A stretch of DNA of 64,000 nt, taken from contig NZ_CP018620.1 in NCBI RefSeq assembly GCF_001908275.1, forward strand, positions 4,836,001 through 4,900,000. Reading direction: 5' to 3'. This DNA is from Paenibacillus xylanexedens (GTDB taxonomy: Bacteria > Bacillota > Bacilli > Paenibacillales > Paenibacillaceae). Positions within the stretch are counted from its first letter, which is position 1; every line of letters starts with the position of its first letter. Of this stretch, positions 28,953 through 37,395 are shown piece by piece. The notes under the pieces were generated by a model. The model searched no databases. It saw only the letters and a program-made list of their open reading frames with translations, and was not told where the DNA came from. The position numbers and the translations under genes are program-made.

Positions 28953-30002
28953 TTAACCAAAGTAACGATGGACGAGCGTACGTGCTTCAGCTGTGTCTTT
29001 TGTTCCGTGTACGAGGACACGTCCATCCTGGAAAATGACCATTCTATGGACTCCTGTTGTAAAAGAAACCAGAAACGGATTGGATTCCACTTTTCCTTCT
29101 TGAAGCCTGTTCAGGCGATCTGCTGTATGTTGAAGATCCAGATTCATGCGCCGTGCAGGTCGGATCTGAACGGTGTCCCTGCCACACAACACATCGGTTT
29201 TCTCCAGATTGGATGCAGAAAGATATGGATACGTTGCCGAAGTACCGCAGGAAGGACAGTCTTGCTTTTTCGCACCATCCACATTGATGGATATGTATTC
29301 ATTCCTCCACACGTCAAATGACAATAACTTACATCTCAATGCATTGGCATTGCCACTAAGTAACTTCATCGCTTCTGCTGTCTGATTCGCCGTTACCATC
29401 TGTACCGCTTGAGGTATGATGCCAGACGTATCACAGGTATCTCCACCCAGAGGGACTTCACCCAGCAAACAATTTAAACATGGCGTATCTCCGGGCATAA
29501 ACGTATAGGTGATGCCGTAACTACCTACGCATCCACCATAAATCCAGGGAATACGGTGTTTCTGTGCCATATCGTTAATGAGTAGTCGGGTATCAAAGTT
29601 ATCCGTTGCATCCATGATCAAGTCTGTATGCTGAACGAGTTCTTCCAACTCATCTACTCTGACGTCCAACACTTTCCCTTCCACATAGACCGTGGAATTA
29701 ATGGCAGATAAACGTTTTTCCGCCGCCATTGCCTTCGGTATCCGCTCAAGCGCGTCCTGTTCTACATATAATTGCTGCCGCTGCAGGTTACTCCACTCCA
29801 CATAATCACGATCCACAATCGTTAAGTGTCCGACTCCTGAACGAACTAACGTTTCTGCAATTCCTGTTCCGAGTGCGCCAGCGCCTACAATTAAAACTCT
29901 GCTGCCCTTTAATCTGGCCTGGCCTTCCTTGCCAAGTGGCGCGTACCGTTCCTGTCTGGAATAACGATCAGCCTGCTCGGAAGATGTTATTTGATCTGTC
30001 AT
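28953..30002 (-). CDS. thiF: ThiF/MoeB-type adenylyltransferase
   Basis: Adenylates the C-terminal Gly-Gly of ThiS so that sulfur can be loaded for thiazole formation. The protein has 349 residues. It shows [12 protein letters not shown], the nucleotide site [28 protein letters not shown], and a zinc site from CLNC and CPSC. About 90 residues follow the catalytic E1 domain and resemble no motif I can name. The ATG overlaps the thiG stop (ATGA). MoeB activity on molybdopterin synthase is an alternative, but the operon argues for ThiF. Confidence 0.92.
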   Translation of the reverse strand: MTDQITSSEQADRYSRQERYAPLGKEGQARLKGSRVLIVGAGALGTGIAETLVRSGVGHLTIVDRDYVEWSNLQRQQLYVEQDALERIPKAMAAEKRLSAINSTVYVEGKVLDVRVDELEELVQHTDLIMDATDNFDTRLLINDMAQKHRIPWIYGGCVGSYGITYTFMPGDTPCLNCLLGEVPLGGDTCDTSGIIPQAVQMVTANQTAEAMKLLSGNANALRCKLLSFDVWRNEYISINVDGAKKQDCPSCGTSATYPYLSASNLEKTDVLCGRDTVQIRPARRMNLDLQHTADRLNRLQEGKVESNPFLVSFTTGVHRMVIFQDGRVLVHGTKDTAEARTLVHRYFG

Positions 30003-30769
30003 GTATGAACCATTCCTTCCACCGGACTACTGGCTGCTGCATAACGCTTTACGGGAATCATGCCTGCCTCATATGCCAATCTACCCGCTTCTACCCCCAA
30101 TCGCATCGCTTTAGCCATGCTCACTGGATCCCCGGATCCGGATACGGCTGTATTTAACAATACGCCATCGGCACCAAGTTCCATCGCATAAGCAGCATCT
30201 TTTGGGGAGCGCAATCCTGCATCCACAATTACAGGTACAACGGCCTGCTCAATGATGATCTCAAGGTTATAGGGATTGATGATGCCTCTGCCCGCTCCGA
30301 TGGGAGAAGCGCCAGGCATTACAGCATGTACACCAAGCAATTGTAGCCTTTTGGCCAGAATGACATCATCCGAAATATAAGGCAATACCGTGAAGCCCTT
30401 TTCAAGCAAAATTTCGCAAGCCTTGTACGTTTCAATCGGATCTGGGAGTAACGTGATTCCATCTCCGATGACTTCGACTTTTATCATATCACAAAGTCCT
30501 GAAGCCCGCGCAAGCTCGGCAATCCGCACCGCCTCTTCCGCAGTGGAAGCCCCTGCCGTATTCGGAAGAAGTGTGTATTTATCCAGATCCAACGTATCCA
30601 GGAAGTGCTTCTGATTACGTTCCTCCAAATTCAGACGACGAACAGCAAAGGTCAAAACTTCCGTTTCAGATGCTTCCACAGCCTGAGTTTGCACTTCCAG
30701 ATCCGAAAACTTGCCTGTTCCGAGCAACAATCTGGACTCAAACGTATATTTACCAATGTTCAACATCAT
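29999..30769 (-). CDS. thiG: Thiazole synthase ThiG
   Basis: Builds the thiazole phosphate from deoxyxylulose-5-phosphate, dehydroglycine and ThiS thiocarboxylate. The protein has 256 residues and matches B. subtilis ThiG almost throughout: [18 protein letters not shown] with the Schiff-base region following, [26 protein letters not shown] and [12 protein letters not shown]. The ATG at 30767-30769 overlaps the thiS stop by one base (TGATG). A second ATG follows directly, and a TTG three bases earlier is too near GGAGG. Confidence 0.97.
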   Translation of the reverse strand: MMLNIGKYTFESRLLLGTGKFSDLEVQTQAVEASETEVLTFAVRRLNLEERNQKHFLDTLDLDKYTLLPNTAGASTAEEAVRIAELARASGLCDMIKVEVIGDGITLLPDPIETYKACEILLEKGFTVLPYISDDVILAKRLQLLGVHAVMPGASPIGAGRGIINPYNLEIIIEQAVVPVIVDAGLRSPKDAAYAMELGADGVLLNTAVSGSGDPVSMAKAMRLGVEAGRLAYEAGMIPVKRYAAASSPVEGMVHT

Positions 30770-30972
30770 CAACCGCCTCCTACAAAATGTACAATCTCAA
30801 TTCGATCGCCTTCTCTTAATACTGTCGTTTCATGATACTCGCGGGTTAAAATATGCTTATTCAGCTCTACAACTACAGTCTTGACTTGCAGATCAAAAGA
30901 TTGAAGCAGTTTATCCACACGATTCAATCTGTCTTCAATCTCCATCCGTTGACCATTAACGATGATATTCAC
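30769..30972 (-). CDS. thiS: Sulfur carrier protein ThiS
   Basis: Ubiquitin-like sulfur carrier of 67 residues that ends in the required Gly-Gly (FVGGG; one extra Gly). The start is a GTG at 30970-30972 that overlaps the thiO stop (GTGA). It is activated by ThiF and donates sulfur to ThiG. The overlaps at both ends keep it stoichiometrically tied to its neighbours. Confidence 0.95.
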   Translation of the reverse strand: MNIIVNGQRMEIEDRLNRVDKLLQSFDLQVKTVVVELNKHILTREYHETTVLREGDRIEIVHFVGGG

Positions 30973-32135
30973 TGCACCACTCCCTTTCTGTTCAATCGCT
31001 CAGGGCTCAGTGCCTCAATTCCGAGCTCTTCTGAGCTTTTGCCCGCGAGCAATTCAGCGATTAGTCTGCCTGTTATCGCACTGAGCAAAATACCGTTACG
31101 GTAATGTCCAAAGGCGGCAAACAGCCCGGGAACACTTTCGCAAGCACCTATATAAGGCAGACCATCCGGAGTTGCCGGCCTTACGCCTGCCCACGCCCGC
31201 AAAAATTGTGCCTCTTTCATCCCAGGCACCCAGTGGGTAGCCGCTGTTAATAGCTTCTGAACACCCTGTACAGAAACGTTCAAATCCGTTCTGCCTGGCA
31301 GACTGGTTGCCCCGAGCCAAACCTCTCCATTGGCTTTGGGAACAATATAGATATCCTCTGCATACACCGTTCTGTCAGGTCTGTACCCTGCATGTTCATC
31401 TGAGAACTGAACGGCGGCTATTTCACCTTTTACCGACCACACAGGCAAGCTCAGATTCACATGTCTCATCAACTCTTCACTCTGTAATCCAGCCGCTATA
31501 ATGACATGTTTGCATTTCATCTCACCGATCGATGTGGTGATCCCCTGCACGCCGTGTTCGTTTGCTTGCAGACGTATATCCTGTATGTCCTCCATAACCC
31601 GTGCTCCCAATGCTTGAGCGGATTCAGCATATGCCTTCGTTAGATGGACTGGAAGAATCTCACTCTCGTAAGGTCTGTAGTAGGCTCCATACGTATCTCT
31701 GTTAAGCCATGATGCCTCCTGTTGCACAACGGAACGGTCCCACCACACCTCATCAGCAGACAACGCAGACTTCCGATTGTCCTTATAACTACTTAATTCA
31801 CTGTATGAACGAAAAGGAGTTAGGAATCCCTGGCGTTGCAGGCCAGTCTCTACCTCACTGAGTGAAGCCATTAGCACCTGTTGCTCAATAAGTAAATGTC
31901 TACTCTGCCTAGCGAGCTTAGCCATCAAAGGATGAGCAAAATCCTCACTATCTGCCGCCAGCATTCCAGCCGCCGCGCAAGAAGTGCCTCCTGCAATCGC
32001 CGAACGCTCCAGTAACAGCACATCCTGTCCACGGAAAGCAAGCTCATACGCAATGGCACAACCAACAACGCCTCCACCTACAATAATCGTTTCTGCATGA
32101 ATCTTATCCGGTCTATCAGTAATGATCTTTTTCAT
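30969..32135 (-). CDS. thiO: Glycine oxidase ThiO
   Basis: FAD enzyme that oxidises glycine to dehydroglycine for ThiG. The protein has 388 residues. The FAD-binding strand is ETIIVGGGVVGCAIAYELA; GGTSCAAAGMLAADSE follows, and VWLGATSLPG and GHYRNGILLSAITG near the C-terminus are typical of the family. The ATG at 32135 with AAGGAGATGAGAGG is chosen; the frame stays open into tenI without further homology. Confidence 0.95.
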   Translation of the reverse strand: MKKIITDRPDKIHAETIIVGGGVVGCAIAYELAFRGQDVLLLERSAIAGGTSCAAAGMLAADSEDFAHPLMAKLARQSRHLLIEQQVLMASLSEVETGLQRQGFLTPFRSYSELSSYKDNRKSALSADEVWWDRSVVQQEASWLNRDTYGAYYRPYESEILPVHLTKAYAESAQALGARVMEDIQDIRLQANEHGVQGITTSIGEMKCKHVIIAAGLQSEELMRHVNLSLPVWSVKGEIAAVQFSDEHAGYRPDRTVYAEDIYIVPKANGEVWLGATSLPGRTDLNVSVQGVQKLLTAATHWVPGMKEAQFLRAWAGVRPATPDGLPYIGACESVPGLFAAFGHYRNGILLSAITGRLIAELLAGKSSEELGIEALSPERLNRKGVVQ

Positions 32136-32152
32136 CCTCTCATCTCCTTGAT

Positions 32153-32815
32153 TCAGCGACTCAGACTTTCTGTAGCAACGATAGCCTGCCTTAATAATGC
32201 AGCCGCCCGATCCGGGGAATCGCTCGCCCATACATTCGAGATCACAGCGACTCCCTGTGCGCCTGCAAAGCGAATAGCGTGAATGTTTCCCGGTTCGATG
32301 CCCCCAATCGCCATGACAGGAATGGAGACACCAGAGCACACTTCAGCCAGAGCATATAATCCTCTTGGTTCAAGATCCGGCTTACTGTTGGTTGCGTAGA
32401 CATGCCCGAAGAATAGGTAATCGGCTCCCCGTTCTTCAGCGATTTTTGCCTCATCGATTGAATGAACAGATACACCCAGACGAAGTCGCTGCACATTGCT
32501 TATAACAGCAGGGTTGTAGTTACGTATTGCATCTTGCCCCCAATGTACACCGCCATAGATATCATTCTGTGAAGGTAGCTCTGAACCATTGATAACGATA
32601 CGACAAGATGGAACGCCAATACCACGCAGACTTTCAGCCCAACCGATCTTGTCTTGCCATGTGAGTTGTTTTTCTCGTATGTGAATATAGTCCACCCATG
32701 GCCAAACGTCCTTTGCAGCTTTTACAAAAGATGCTTGATCCCCTGCACCCGTAGATACAACATGCAGTTCAAATGATCCGTGTACATGTTCATGAGAAAA
32801 TACCGTACTGTTCAT
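32153..32815 (-). CDS. tenI: Thiazole tautomerase TenI
   Basis: Aromatises the thiazole product of ThiG. The protein has 220 residues with a ThiE-like TIM barrel. DYIHIREK, SVHSIDEAK, FGHVYATNSKPDLEPRG and PVMAIGGIEP match B. subtilis TenI (HIRE, SVHSLEEA, FGHVFET). The thiamine-phosphate-synthase motifs of ThiE are absent. It is the first gene after the TPP riboswitch. The ATG follows GGAAGGAG with no spacing, an unusual arrangement, and no alternative in-frame start with a ribosome site was found. Confidence 0.88.
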   Translation of the reverse strand: MNSTVFSHEHVHGSFELHVVSTGAGDQASFVKAAKDVWPWVDYIHIREKQLTWQDKIGWAESLRGIGVPSCRIVINGSELPSQNDIYGGVHWGQDAIRNYNPAVISNVQRLRLGVSVHSIDEAKIAEERGADYLFFGHVYATNSKPDLEPRGLYALAEVCSGVSIPVMAIGGIEPGNIHAIRFAGAQGVAVISNVWASDSPDRAAALLRQAIVATESLSR

Positions 32816-32842
32816 CTCCTTCCAGGCGTGAATGCTATGAAA

Positions 32843-32874
32843 ACAAAAAAAGCCACTCCCGTAGGGGAGTGGCT
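32843..32874 (-). terminator. Intrinsic terminator of the TPP riboswitch
   Basis: On the minus strand AGCCACTCCC, CTAC, GGGAGTGGCT followed by seven T. It lies between the aptamer and tenI, where ligand-controlled termination would act. Confidence 0.9.
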
Positions 32875-33043
32875 GCGTATTAATTATAGGACCAGATGAC
32901 TGACTGATACATACAGTTCATTTCGTGCAATAAAGCTATAGACCTTATAGCCATAACCTTATACACGCAACTGCATGTTTCAATTTACTAAGCAAGACGG
33001 TTGAATTCTTTCGAATTGCCGTTTGCTCACATCATTCACTGAA

Positions 33044-33146
33044 ACGCGCTCGCCACTTCCCTACGCTGGTATGATCCAGATCAGGTGCAAAGGGTCCGGA
33101 ATCGCATTCTTCCATCTCAGCCACATCGTGCGGCCCCCCTAGTGTT
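33044..33146 (-). ncRNA. TPP riboswitch (THI element)
   Basis: On the minus strand the conserved blocks appear in order: GGGGGGCC at the 5' side, GTGGCTGAGATG (P2/J3-2 core), ACCCTTTGCACCTGATCTGG and ATACCAGCGTAGGGAAGTGG. These are the hallmark TPP-binding motifs. Together with the terminator at 32843-32874 it should switch off tenI-thiO-thiS-thiG-thiF when thiamine diphosphate is plentiful. Confidence 0.97.
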
Positions 33147-33164
33147 CATATGAAGTTGTAGCCT

Positions 33165-33193
33165 ATGTTACCATAGAAGGATTTTTTTGTCAC
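33165..33193 (-). promoter_or_regulatory. Candidate promoter of the thiamine operon
   Basis: On the minus strand GTGACA, a 17-bp spacer and TAACAT. It lies about 20 bp before the riboswitch aptamer. Confidence 0.5.
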
Positions 33194-33225
33194 CGTTCAT
33201 TTCTATTAAGCGTTGCTTGAATTGT

Positions 33226-34776
33226 CTAGTTTTTCTCAGACCATTCTTCAACATTCCATGTTTTGGTAACCCAACCCTCGTAGAAATCAGGTTCATGAGA
33301 TACCAGCAACACCGTTCCCTTGAATTCTTGCAAGGCACGCTGTAACTCAGCTTTAGCTGTGACATCCAAATGGTTCGTCGGCTCATCGAATAGAATCCAG
33401 TTACTTTCACGCATCAAGAGTTTGCATAACCGAACCTTGGCTTGTTCTCCACCACTCAGCATGTTAAGCGGACGGGTAATATGCTCATTTTTCAACCCAC
33501 AGCGAGCGAGATGACCCCGGACTTCATTTTGGGTCAGATGTGAAAACTCATTCCAGACATCCTCAATCGGCGTGATATTCCCAGCACGAACTTCCTGCTC
33601 AAAATAGGCCGTTTCCAGATAATCTCCCAAGAAAGTCTTTCCACTAAGTGGAGATATTTTTCCCAGGATGGTTTTTAACAGCGTCGATTTACCCACACCA
33701 TTACAACCTACGATGGCAATTTTCTCACCACGTTCAATTGTCATTGTCATTTTGGGCAGCAAAGGATACGTATATCCAATTTCAAAATCAATGCCCTCAA
33801 AGACCGTTTTGCTGCTCGCGCGGGCATCCTTGAATTTGAACGTTGGTTTGGCCGCTTCATCTGGACGATCAATACGTTCAATTCTGTCCAGTTGCTTCTC
33901 CCGGCTCTTCGCTCGACCAGAAGTTGAAGCACGTGCCTTGTTACGCTGAATGAAATCTTCCTGTTTCTTGATGTACTCTTGCTGTTTCTCGTACGCATCA
34001 ATATGCTGGGCTTTATTCATATCAGCCATCTCAAGGAACTTGTTATAGTTCGCTGCATATCGCGTTAATTTGGCAAATTCCAAATGATAAATGACATTTA
34101 CGACTTCATTCATGAATTCCGTGTCATGGGAGATTAAGAGGAACGCGTGCGGGTAGTCCTTCAGGTAACGTGACAACCATTCAATGTGCTCTACATCCAG
34201 ATAGTTGGTCGGCTCATCCAGCAAAAGAGCTGTAGGTTTCTCGAGCAGAAGCTTGGCAAGAAGCACCTTGGTACGTTGTCCACCACTTAGAGCTGCGACA
34301 TCCCGATCAAGACCAATTGCGGACAAACCAAGACCATTGGCCATCTCTTCGACTTTTACGTCAATCAGATAAAAATCGCCCTGCTCCAGTTGTTCCTGAA
34401 TATCGCCCATCTCTTCCAGCAACTGCTCCAGCTTATCTGGATCTGCATCTGCCATCTGGTCCGTAATATTCATCATTTCTTTTTCCAATTCAAGCAACGG
34501 AAGGAATGCATCTTTAAGCACGTCACGTATGGTTTTGCCTGGCGTAAGCTTCGTGTGCTGATCCAGATATCCATAACGGACCTTAGGTGTCCATTCCACT
34601 TTTCCACTATCTTTAAGCAATTTACCGGTAAGGATGTTCATTAATGTGGATTTACCCACACCATTGGCACCAACAAGTCCTACGCGCTCTCCGGCAAGTA
34701 AACGAAACGATACATTCTTAAATAACGTGCGATCTCCAAAATTGTGACTTACGTTCTCTACTGACAATAAACTCAT
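33226..34776 (-). CDS. ABC-F family ATPase (YkpA/YbiT-like)
   Basis: Soluble twin-ATPase protein of 516 residues without membrane segments. Walker A appears twice as GANGVGKST and GCNGVGKST, the signatures are LSGGQRTKVLLAKLL and LSGGEQAKVRLCKLL, and both Walker B motifs end in DEPTN. The linker between the halves (roughly 235-325) is Lys/Arg/Gln-rich, the P-site tRNA interaction motif of ABC-F proteins. ABC-F members act on ribosomes; the YkpA/YbiT group is not generally linked to antibiotic resistance. Monocistronic. Confidence 0.92.
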   Translation of the reverse strand: MSLLSVENVSHNFGDRTLFKNVSFRLLAGERVGLVGANGVGKSTLMNILTGKLLKDSGKVEWTPKVRYGYLDQHTKLTPGKTIRDVLKDAFLPLLELEKEMMNITDQMADADPDKLEQLLEEMGDIQEQLEQGDFYLIDVKVEEMANGLGLSAIGLDRDVAALSGGQRTKVLLAKLLLEKPTALLLDEPTNYLDVEHIEWLSRYLKDYPHAFLLISHDTEFMNEVVNVIYHLEFAKLTRYAANYNKFLEMADMNKAQHIDAYEKQQEYIKKQEDFIQRNKARASTSGRAKSREKQLDRIERIDRPDEAAKPTFKFKDARASSKTVFEGIDFEIGYTYPLLPKMTMTIERGEKIAIVGCNGVGKSTLLKTILGKISPLSGKTFLGDYLETAYFEQEVRAGNITPIEDVWNEFSHLTQNEVRGHLARCGLKNEHITRPLNMLSGGEQAKVRLCKLLMRESNWILFDEPTNHLDVTAKAELQRALQEFKGTVLLVSHEPDFYEGWVTKTWNVEEWSEKN

Positions 34777-34914
34777 AAGATGAGGTTGCTCCTATCTATT
34801 AGACATTACTTTTATTATTGTTCCGAAACCCTATTCTAGCACAGGTCCCGTCTTTTCTGAAAGTAATGTAAACAGTTCAGGAACCTCTTACATGATTTTG
34901 TCATACAGGCTACC

Positions 34915-35898
34915 CTAACGATTAGAGCATTTATATTCGAAATAGCCTTGTGCAGCTGCTTCTCTTGCGTCTGTAAACACCTCTTCAGCACGGTAACCAT
35001 TACCACATGTGGAGGGATAGTAGTACTTGATACCCGTTAAAGGATCTACCCCACCTACGATGGCCGTTTTCTTCACAAGTCTGCCTCCACCGATCGCATA
35101 ATTGTTGATCTTTTGGTCACCCACACCTATACCTTGGATAAAGGCCATAATCCCTGTATCGTTAATGGAGTTGTACCAATCTTCCTGCGCAATCAGGGGC
35201 ATCGTAAACGTATAGGAAATACCGTTCTTTCTGGCAAACTCATTATGGCGGTTAATCACATCAGCCAGATCATCCTGCACAGTAGTCACAATCCGGCTTT
35301 GTCTAACTTGCTCAAATACGCTGGTATTCTGAAGTAAAGGAATCTGTGTGCTTGAAGCCAGTTCTTTTTGAAATCCTTCAATCCATTTCCCTGCGTTTGC
35401 GTCATAGGCATATACGTAGTCGTCCAGTGTAAAGTTAATACTGTTACCATTAGAATCTGAATATGTATAAGGTTTCTTGGGGCTCCACACTTGCCTGAAA
35501 GAATCTTCACGGTTACCTGTCATCTCTGTTTCTGTGGACAACATATAATAGCCATCATAATCCAGAATAACCACGGCAGGAATGTAATTAAACATGTTTC
35601 GAATAGCTGCGGGATCATCCTGAATCCCCATATTCAAAGCCATCGTCTGCGTAAATGTCAACAAGGCAAGCTCCTTGTCCGCTCTAACAAACTTGGTTGA
35701 ATCATAACCTGCTTCATCATTTTGTTTCTCATTCTGATGCATCACTGCACCTGCATCCATGACTGCAGTTTGAAGTGCAGATCTGTATCGTTGGCCAAGA
35801 TATTGAGCCTCTTCGGCATCTTGGGTATGGAGTGAGATGATCCAGAAGAGCGGGAAGAAGATCATCACGAATACAATGGATAGCTCAGTAATCTTCAT
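34915..35898 (-). CDS. Single-membrane-segment surface protein of the Tad-like locus
   Basis: Protein of 327 residues, last gene of the Tad-like operon. After MKITELSIV comes one hydrophobic segment (about 6-23), then an exported domain of roughly 300 residues. Glu5 directly before the hydrophobic segment recalls TadE-type pseudopilins, but no leader cleavage site is evident. Only the C-terminus has cysteines (STCGNGY and YKCSNR), which could form a disulfide outside the cell. No known domain was recognised. The ATG overlaps the upstream gene by 14 bases; GGAGGTATGG precedes it. Minor pilin or tip protein is a plausible guess. Confidence 0.75.
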   Translation of the reverse strand: MKITELSIVFVMIFFPLFWIISLHTQDAEEAQYLGQRYRSALQTAVMDAGAVMHQNEKQNDEAGYDSTKFVRADKELALLTFTQTMALNMGIQDDPAAIRNMFNYIPAVVILDYDGYYMLSTETEMTGNREDSFRQVWSPKKPYTYSDSNGNSINFTLDDYVYAYDANAGKWIEGFQKELASSTQIPLLQNTSVFEQVRQSRIVTTVQDDLADVINRHNEFARKNGISYTFTMPLIAQEDWYNSINDTGIMAFIQGIGVGDQKINNYAIGGGRLVKKTAIVGGVDPLTGIKYYYPSTCGNGYRAEEVFTDAREAAAQGYFEYKCSNR

Positions 35899-36436
35899 TG
35901 AGGACCATACCTCCGTATGTTACAAATACTGCTGAAGCCTGAGCCGTACCACTCAACCATTCACGAATGAGCATGGAAGGTGTACGATTGGTATTTTGGA
36001 GCGTCACGGTGAAAAAATCCCCTGTTGTCAACGTATATCTTCGGCCAGGATCATCAACCGGTATCACACCTGAGGATGGGAATAATCTTTCGCGAATCTG
36101 AGCTGAGTAATATCCATCCTGTACAACCTCGTAAGTCCCGGTAAAACTGTTATTGTCCATCGGGTCTGTATAGTGAGGTACATATTTCTTATGTAAATGT
36201 TCCATCGACAACTCATACACATTGCCCGTCTGGGCCAGTTGCTCCTCAAACTCAGCCAACATTCGAGGTGAAATATACCCTTTCGTTCGGACAGCATCAA
36301 CAAAACGTGTAACATTCTGAACAGCCGTCATACGTGCTATATCATCCTGCCGATCGGCTGTTTCAGCAGCTGGGTACACATAGAGCAGAAGGACTGCGAG
36401 CAATACGGCAAGCAGCTTGGATGCGGCATTAATCAA
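35885..36436 (-). CDS. Small exported protein of the Tad-like locus (183 aa)
   Basis: Protein of 183 residues with an N-terminal hydrophobic segment (about 5-24) and a soluble exported domain. Mid-protein it reads VHPHY-like aromatic-rich sequence (KKYVPHYTDP) and later SGVIPVDDPGRRY. No family was recognised. The start is a TTG at 36434-36436 whose bases overlap the stop of the preceding gene (TTGA). Genes this short with one N-terminal membrane helix, following TadB/C-like proteins, often encode pseudopilins or anchors. Confidence 0.7.
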   Translation of the reverse strand: MINAASKLLAVLLAVLLLYVYPAAETADRQDDIARMTAVQNVTRFVDAVRTKGYISPRMLAEFEEQLAQTGNVYELSMEHLHKKYVPHYTDPMDNNSFTGTYEVVQDGYYSAQIRERLFPSSGVIPVDDPGRRYTLTTGDFFTVTLQNTNRTPSMLIREWLSGTAQASAVFVTYGGMVLNEDY

Positions 36437-36831
36437 TTCACACTGGCCCCCTTCCTAAAAGCAATCTTGAGCAGTTCTCCAGTTTCATTTCGTATAAACT
36501 CTGGTCTGTAGGTGGCATCGAGCTGGACAGGAATCGTCGCTGTTTTGCTGACAAGTGGATCGATCACATACGAAGTTCCATCTACCTCCACAGGAATGCC
36601 TGTGCCTGTCATCTGTCTCACGGTATGCAACACTTCGGCACCATTATACTGATACGGATTAGTGGTACGCAGTGTTGTTGTCAGCCGACCTTCCATGCCT
36701 GCTGTTGTCTGTACTCTGTCGGTCAAGGCCGCTGACAAGATCTTAACATTCTGTTGCCCGTACAGGCAGGCTGTCACAAAAAGGACAACCGCCGTACAAA
36801 ACAACATGAGATGCTGGGTATTCCGGGACAT
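36433..36831 (-). CDS. Small exported protein of the Tad-like locus (132 aa)
   Basis: Protein of 132 residues with one hydrophobic segment at about 8-24 and a short exported beta-rich domain. No motif was recognised. A Cys lies within the membrane segment (FVTACLYG), but the lipobox pattern is imperfect (VTAC), so lipidation is possible and uncertain. AGGAG stands ten bases before the ATG. It lies between two other single-helix proteins in an operon with overlapping genes. Confidence 0.7.
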   Translation of the reverse strand: MSRNTQHLMLFCTAVVLFVTACLYGQQNVKILSAALTDRVQTTAGMEGRLTTTLRTTNPYQYNGAEVLHTVRQMTGTGIPVEVDGTSYVIDPLVSKTATIPVQLDATYRPEFIRNETGELLKIAFRKGASVN

Positions 36832-36847
36832 GTTAAACCAACTCCTG

Positions 36848-37333
36848 TCAGGATTGCTGGAAGATCAGCCCTCTTACCACGTTGGAACGGTCTTTTACGA
36901 TAATGGCTTTGAATTTACCACTGGGATTGACATATTGATTGTCTTTTTCACTCATGGTCTGGTTAATAATCCCCACTTTATCGTCAGGAGCAATAACCGA
37001 GCCGTAGTCGGCATTATTGAGATCCTGTGAAATGTTCAATTGATTGCCATACCATTGACCCGCTTTATTTTTACCTGTAATAACTTGAATACCGAACTGA
37101 TCTTTGTCCGCGTATTTACGCAGCGCATTCGTTACCTGTGATCCACTGATGGTTGTTCCGTCATACACCGTAAATGCGGCTTGGGACAACTCGGTTTGGA
37201 TATCAGCAAAATTGTTCTGGGCCGTCTTGGTTGCCTCCTGAGCCGAAATAAACAACAGAACTACAATTGTGATCAAAGCGATTGTTAAAAATATCCCTGC
37301 TGCCACCTTTAAAGCGCTTGATGCATTGTTCAT
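36848..37333 (-). CDS. Pilin-like small membrane protein of the Tad-like locus (161 aa)
   Basis: Protein of 161 residues: MNNASSALKVAAGIFLTIAL leads a long hydrophobic helix (about 8-33) followed by QEATKTAQNNFADIQTELSQ, an amphipathic continuation like that of type IV pilins. The rest is a soluble domain. There is no Gly-x4-Glu prepilin cleavage motif and no long basic leader, so classical prepilin processing is doubtful. It directly follows the TadB/C-like gene, the usual place for pilin genes in compact Tad loci. GGGAGG stands seven bases before the ATG. Confidence 0.72.
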   Translation of the reverse strand: MNNASSALKVAAGIFLTIALITIVVLLFISAQEATKTAQNNFADIQTELSQAAFTVYDGTTISGSQVTNALRKYADKDQFGIQVITGKNKAGQWYGNQLNISQDLNNADYGSVIAPDDKVGIINQTMSEKDNQYVNPSGKFKAIIVKDRSNVVRGLIFQQS

Positions 37334-37395
37334 GATAAATCCTCCCAAGTTATAAGTTATTAAACTATTTCAGGCTGTCACACAGATAAATTGTG

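Noticed and set aside
32153..32815. Thiamine-phosphate synthase ThiE
   Set aside because: HIRE, SVHS and FGHVY with a TenI-type pattern fit thiazole tautomerase better, and the gene sits where TenI is found.
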